The notes under the pieces are model-generated. The model saw only the letters and a program-made list of their open reading frames with translations. It was not told the DNA's origin and did no database searches. The position numbers were made by a program, and so were the translations under genes. Below are positions 58,851 to 60,974 of a stretch of 60,974 nucleotides of DNA, piece after piece. How positions within the stretch are numbered: position 1 is the first letter of the stretch; each line of letters opens with the position of its first letter. Origin of the DNA: Fluviibacter sp039805725 (GTDB taxonomy: Bacteria; Pseudomonadota; Gammaproteobacteria; Burkholderiales; Rhodocyclaceae); the NCBI GenBank assembly GCA_039805725.1, contig JBDLTT010000020.1, positions 1 through 60,974 of the forward strand. The letters run 5' to 3'.

Positions 58851-59924
58851 TCAGACCACCGGTAAGCGGATGATGAACTGTGTATGCCCCGGCCGGCTTT
58901 CGCATTCGATGGTGCCCTGATGCTGCTGGATAAAACTTTGTGCGATGGTGAGGCCCAGACCCGTTCCCCCTTCCCGTCCAGAGACGAGCGGGTAAAACAT
59001 TCGTTCCAGAATATTTCGAGGAATCCCCGGGCCGTTATCAATGACCTGGATCTCGATGGCCAGCTTCCAGCGATGCTTGAGCAGCGTGACCTGACGAACG
59101 GCTCGTGTGCGTAAGGTGATCTGACCGCTGTGTTCCGGGGTGGCCGCCATGGCCTGCGCCGCATTGCGCGCAATATTCAGCACAGCCTGAATCAGCTGTT
59201 CTCGATCCGCCGTGATCTCAGGCAGACTCGTGTCGTAATCCCGCCGTACGGAGAGCGTCTTCGGAAACTCGGCCAGGACCAGGCTACGAACACGCTCAAG
59301 AATTTCGTGAATATTCGTCGGAGCCGGCTGCATACCCTGATGGGGTTGTAAGAGGCGCTGCATCAAGTCCTGAAGTCGATCGGTTTCCTTGATGATGACC
59401 TGGGTGTATTCACGCAATGCCGTATTAGGCAACTCGTGCTCCAGCAATTGGGCTGCGCCACGAATACCGCCAAGCGGATTTTTGATTTCGTGCGCCAGAT
59501 TGCGCATGAGTTCGCGATGTCGTAGCTGCAACTCAACCAGACGTTCCTCGCGCCGCGCCCGCAACTGCTGATCGACCGGACGTAGCTCGATCAAAAGACC
59601 ACCGCCCTCATCTTCCAATGGCGTGACGGTACAGTCGACGTGAAACACCTCGTCGCCGCGTTCAATCTGGATATTTTGTCCGCTGTAACCCCACTTATTG
59701 CTTAACGACTTCATGATGGCGCTGACCAACTCGGGCGTCACGCCGATCACCTGGAAAAGCTCACGTCCCAACGCAGCGCGTTGGCTGATTCGCAACAGGT
59801 TCTCCGCAGCCGGGTTCAGATAGACGATATTCTGAGACCGATCCAGCACAACGGCGGCCGACGACAGCAACTCAAGGCCAGCGTAACGGGTGGGGGTTGG
59901 TATGGGGATCGCCTTCGCGTTCAT
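58851..59924 (-). CDS. ntrB: Nitrogen regulation sensor histidine kinase NtrB
   Basis: 357 aa from the ATG at 59924; an upstream TTG at 59948 is possible and no clear Shine-Dalgarno supports either. An N-terminal PAS domain (about 20-110) is followed by HisKA with NLAHEIKNPLGGIRGAAQ and the ATPase motifs NIARNAAQA, DNGPGIP and GGTGLGL. Soluble. It phosphorylates or, with PII, dephosphorylates NtrC. It lies downstream of glnA behind a terminator. Confidence 0.95.
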   Translation of the reverse strand: MNAKAIPIPTPTRYAGLELLSSAAVVLDRSQNIVYLNPAAENLLRISQRAALGRELFQVIGVTPELVSAIMKSLSNKWGYSGQNIQIERGDEVFHVDCTVTPLEDEGGGLLIELRPVDQQLRARREERLVELQLRHRELMRNLAHEIKNPLGGIRGAAQLLEHELPNTALREYTQVIIKETDRLQDLMQRLLQPHQGMQPAPTNIHEILERVRSLVLAEFPKTLSVRRDYDTSLPEITADREQLIQAVLNIARNAAQAMAATPEHSGQITLRTRAVRQVTLLKHRWKLAIEIQVIDNGPGIPRNILERMFYPLVSGREGGTGLGLTIAQSFIQQHQGTIECESRPGHTQFIIRLPVV

Positions 59925-59942
59925 GTCATTGATTACGGCTTG

Positions 59943-59972
59943 AAACAAAAGAGGGACGGCGAACCGTCCCTC
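59943..59972 (-). terminator. Rho-independent terminator after glnA
   Basis: On the minus strand GAGGGACGG pairs with CCGTCCCTC around a TTCG tetraloop (arms 59964-59972 and 59951-59959) and is followed by TTTTGTTT to 59943. It separates glnA from ntrB, so ntrBC needs read-through or its own promoter. Confidence 0.93.
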
Positions 59973-60013
59973 CCTCTTGCGTTCGCCTTAGTGGCTTTGC
60001 AATGTGCCGTGAA

Positions 60014-60974
60014 TTAGCACGAGTAGTACATCTCGAACTCAACCGGGTGCGTGGTCATGCGAATCCGATTGACCTCTTCCATTTTTAGATCGATAAACGA
60101 ATCGATCCAGTCCTTCGAGAAGACGCCACCACGCGTCAGGAACTCGTGATCTGCCTTCAGTGCGGCCAAGGCTTCATCGAGGCTGGCGCACACAGTCGGG
60201 ATCTTGGCATCTTCTTCCGGCGGCAGATCGTACAGGTTCTTATCGGCCGGATCGCCCGGGTGGATCTTGTTCTGGATACCATCCAGACCGGCCATCAGCA
60301 GAGCGGCGAAGCACAGATATGGATTGGCGATTGGATCCGGGAAACGGGTTTCGATACGACGCGCCTTGGTCGAAGCCACGAACGGGATACGAATCGAGGC
60401 CGAACGGTTCTTGGCCGAGTAGGCCAGCTTCACGGGCGCTTCGTAGTGCGGGACCAGGCGCTTGTACGAGTTAGTGCCCGGGTTGGTGATGGCGTTCAGC
60501 GCCTTGGCGTGCTTGATGATGCCGCCGATGTAATAGATCGCGATTTCGGACAGGCCGCCGTACTTGTCGCCGGCAAAGATGTTCTTGCCGTCCTTCGAGA
60601 GCGACTGGTTGACGTGCATGCCGTTGCCGTTGTCGCCGACGATCGGCTTCGGCATGAAGGTGGCGGTCTTGCCGTACGCCGCGGCCACGTTGTGGATCGC
60701 GTACTTCAGGATCTGTACTTCGTCGGCCTTCTTTACCAGCGTGTTCGACGACACGTTGATTTCGGCCTGGCCGCCCGTGGCGACCTCGGCGTGGTGCACC
60801 TCGACCTCGAGGCCAAGCTGCTCCATCGCGCCGCACATGGCGGTGCGCAGGTCCTGGTACGTGTCGACCGGCGGCACGGGGAAGTAACCGCCCTTGACGC
60901 CCGGTCGGTGGCCGAGGTTGCCGCCGTCCAGGTCGGCGCCCGAGTTCCAGGCGCCCTGCGCCGAATCGACCTCG
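60014..60974 (-). CDS. glnA: Glutamine synthetase, type I, C-terminal part (5' end outside window)
   Basis: The frame is open from the window end to the stop at 60014, and the 5' part is missing. Upstream of the internal GTG (Val) at 60877 the frame reads EVDSAQGAWNSGAD and GNLGHRPGVKGGYFPV, which are GlnA sequence, so that GTG is not the start. Further on: HHAEVATGGQAEIN, NGNGMHVNQSLSKDG, NRSASIRIPF and KNLYDLPPEE with the adenylylation Tyr. It makes glutamine from glutamate and ammonia. GC content rises from about 48% at the stop-proximal end to over 75% at the window edge, an abrupt change discussed separately. Confidence 0.97.
   Translation of the reverse strand, partial: EVDSAQGAWNSGADLDGGNLGHRPGVKGGYFPVPPVDTYQDLRTAMCGAMEQLGLEVEVHHAEVATGGQAEINVSSNTLVKKADEVQILKYAIHNVAAAYGKTATFMPKPIVGDNGNGMHVNQSLSKDGKNIFAGDKYGGLSEIAIYYIGGIIKHAKALNAITNPGTNSYKRLVPHYEAPVKLAYSAKNRSASIRIPFVASTKARRIETRFPDPIANPYLCFAALLMAGLDGIQNKIHPGDPADKNLYDLPPEEDAKIPTVCASLDEALAALKADHEFLTRGGVFSKDWIDSFIDLKMEEVNRIRMTTHPVEFEMYYSC

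Noticed and set aside
60014..60877. glnA as a complete 287-aa gene starting at 60877
   Set aside because: The frame upstream of this GTG continues with conserved GlnA sequence to the window end, so the gene is truncated by the edge.
1..60974. CRISPR arrays, rRNA genes, prophage or integrase genes
   Set aside because: Reading through the window showed no regularly spaced repeats, no rRNA segments, and no phage or integrase genes apart from the IS end.

Overview
The window looks like chromosomal DNA of a Gram-negative betaproteobacterium. The main evidence is the housekeeping run miaB - ybeZ(phoH) - ybeY - corC - lnt - glyQ - glyS - gmhB - plsC, a birA that lacks the usual HTH domain next to a type III pantothenate kinase (coaX), ntrB-ntrC downstream of glnA, two OprB-type porins, and PHA phasins. 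The genus cannot be named from sequence alone. GC looks to be about 50% on the left and rises to the high 50s over the housekeeping genes. The window begins inside an IS3-family element and ends inside glnA, where GC climbs sharply, so both edges may be contig ends.

Layout. 0-4.1 kb: IS end, methylmalonyl-CoA decarboxylase (scpB), and a cyanide-insensitive-type bd oxidase operon with a 48-aa DUF2474 subunit. 4.1-7.7 kb: small proteins, including a CDGSH-like 64-aa protein and two paralogous Cys/His-containing proteins that flank an alx/terC gene, followed by a PHA phasin. 7.7-14.5 kb: amiD-like amidase lipoprotein, katG, a GNAT/NTF2-like/DUF4239 group, and the fluoride exporter crcB with DUF190. 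14.5-40.4 kb: a long phosphate locus. 40.5-43.7 kb: porin, YkgJ protein, small membrane proteins and tRNA-Met. 43.8-60.97 kb: conserved housekeeping genes, ntrC, ntrB and partial glnA.

The phosphate locus is the centre of interest. phoU-phoB-phoR converges on pstS-pstC-pstA-pstB. Beyond these come genes expected to save phosphorus: a PlcP-like phospholipase C, a GT4 glycosyltransferase and diacylglycerol kinase in one operon; olsB for ornithine lipids; a second GT4; a DUF962-like membrane protein; and a divergent pair made of an unassigned PLP aminotransferase-fold enzyme and a phosphatidylserine-decarboxylase-like protein. They are followed by a PhoX-family phosphatase operon, a CYTH-CHAD protein, a divergent PstS homologue and a PPK2 polyphosphate kinase. 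Several promoters share one geometry by eye: 7-bp repeats with 4-bp spacers, then 10 bp, then a -10 hexamer. This is the arrangement known for PhoB sites. The inference is a PhoB-driven programme that strips phospholipids, replaces them with phosphorus-free lipids, scavenges organic phosphate and manages polyphosphate. The PLP/PSD-like pair is the best candidate for something undescribed.
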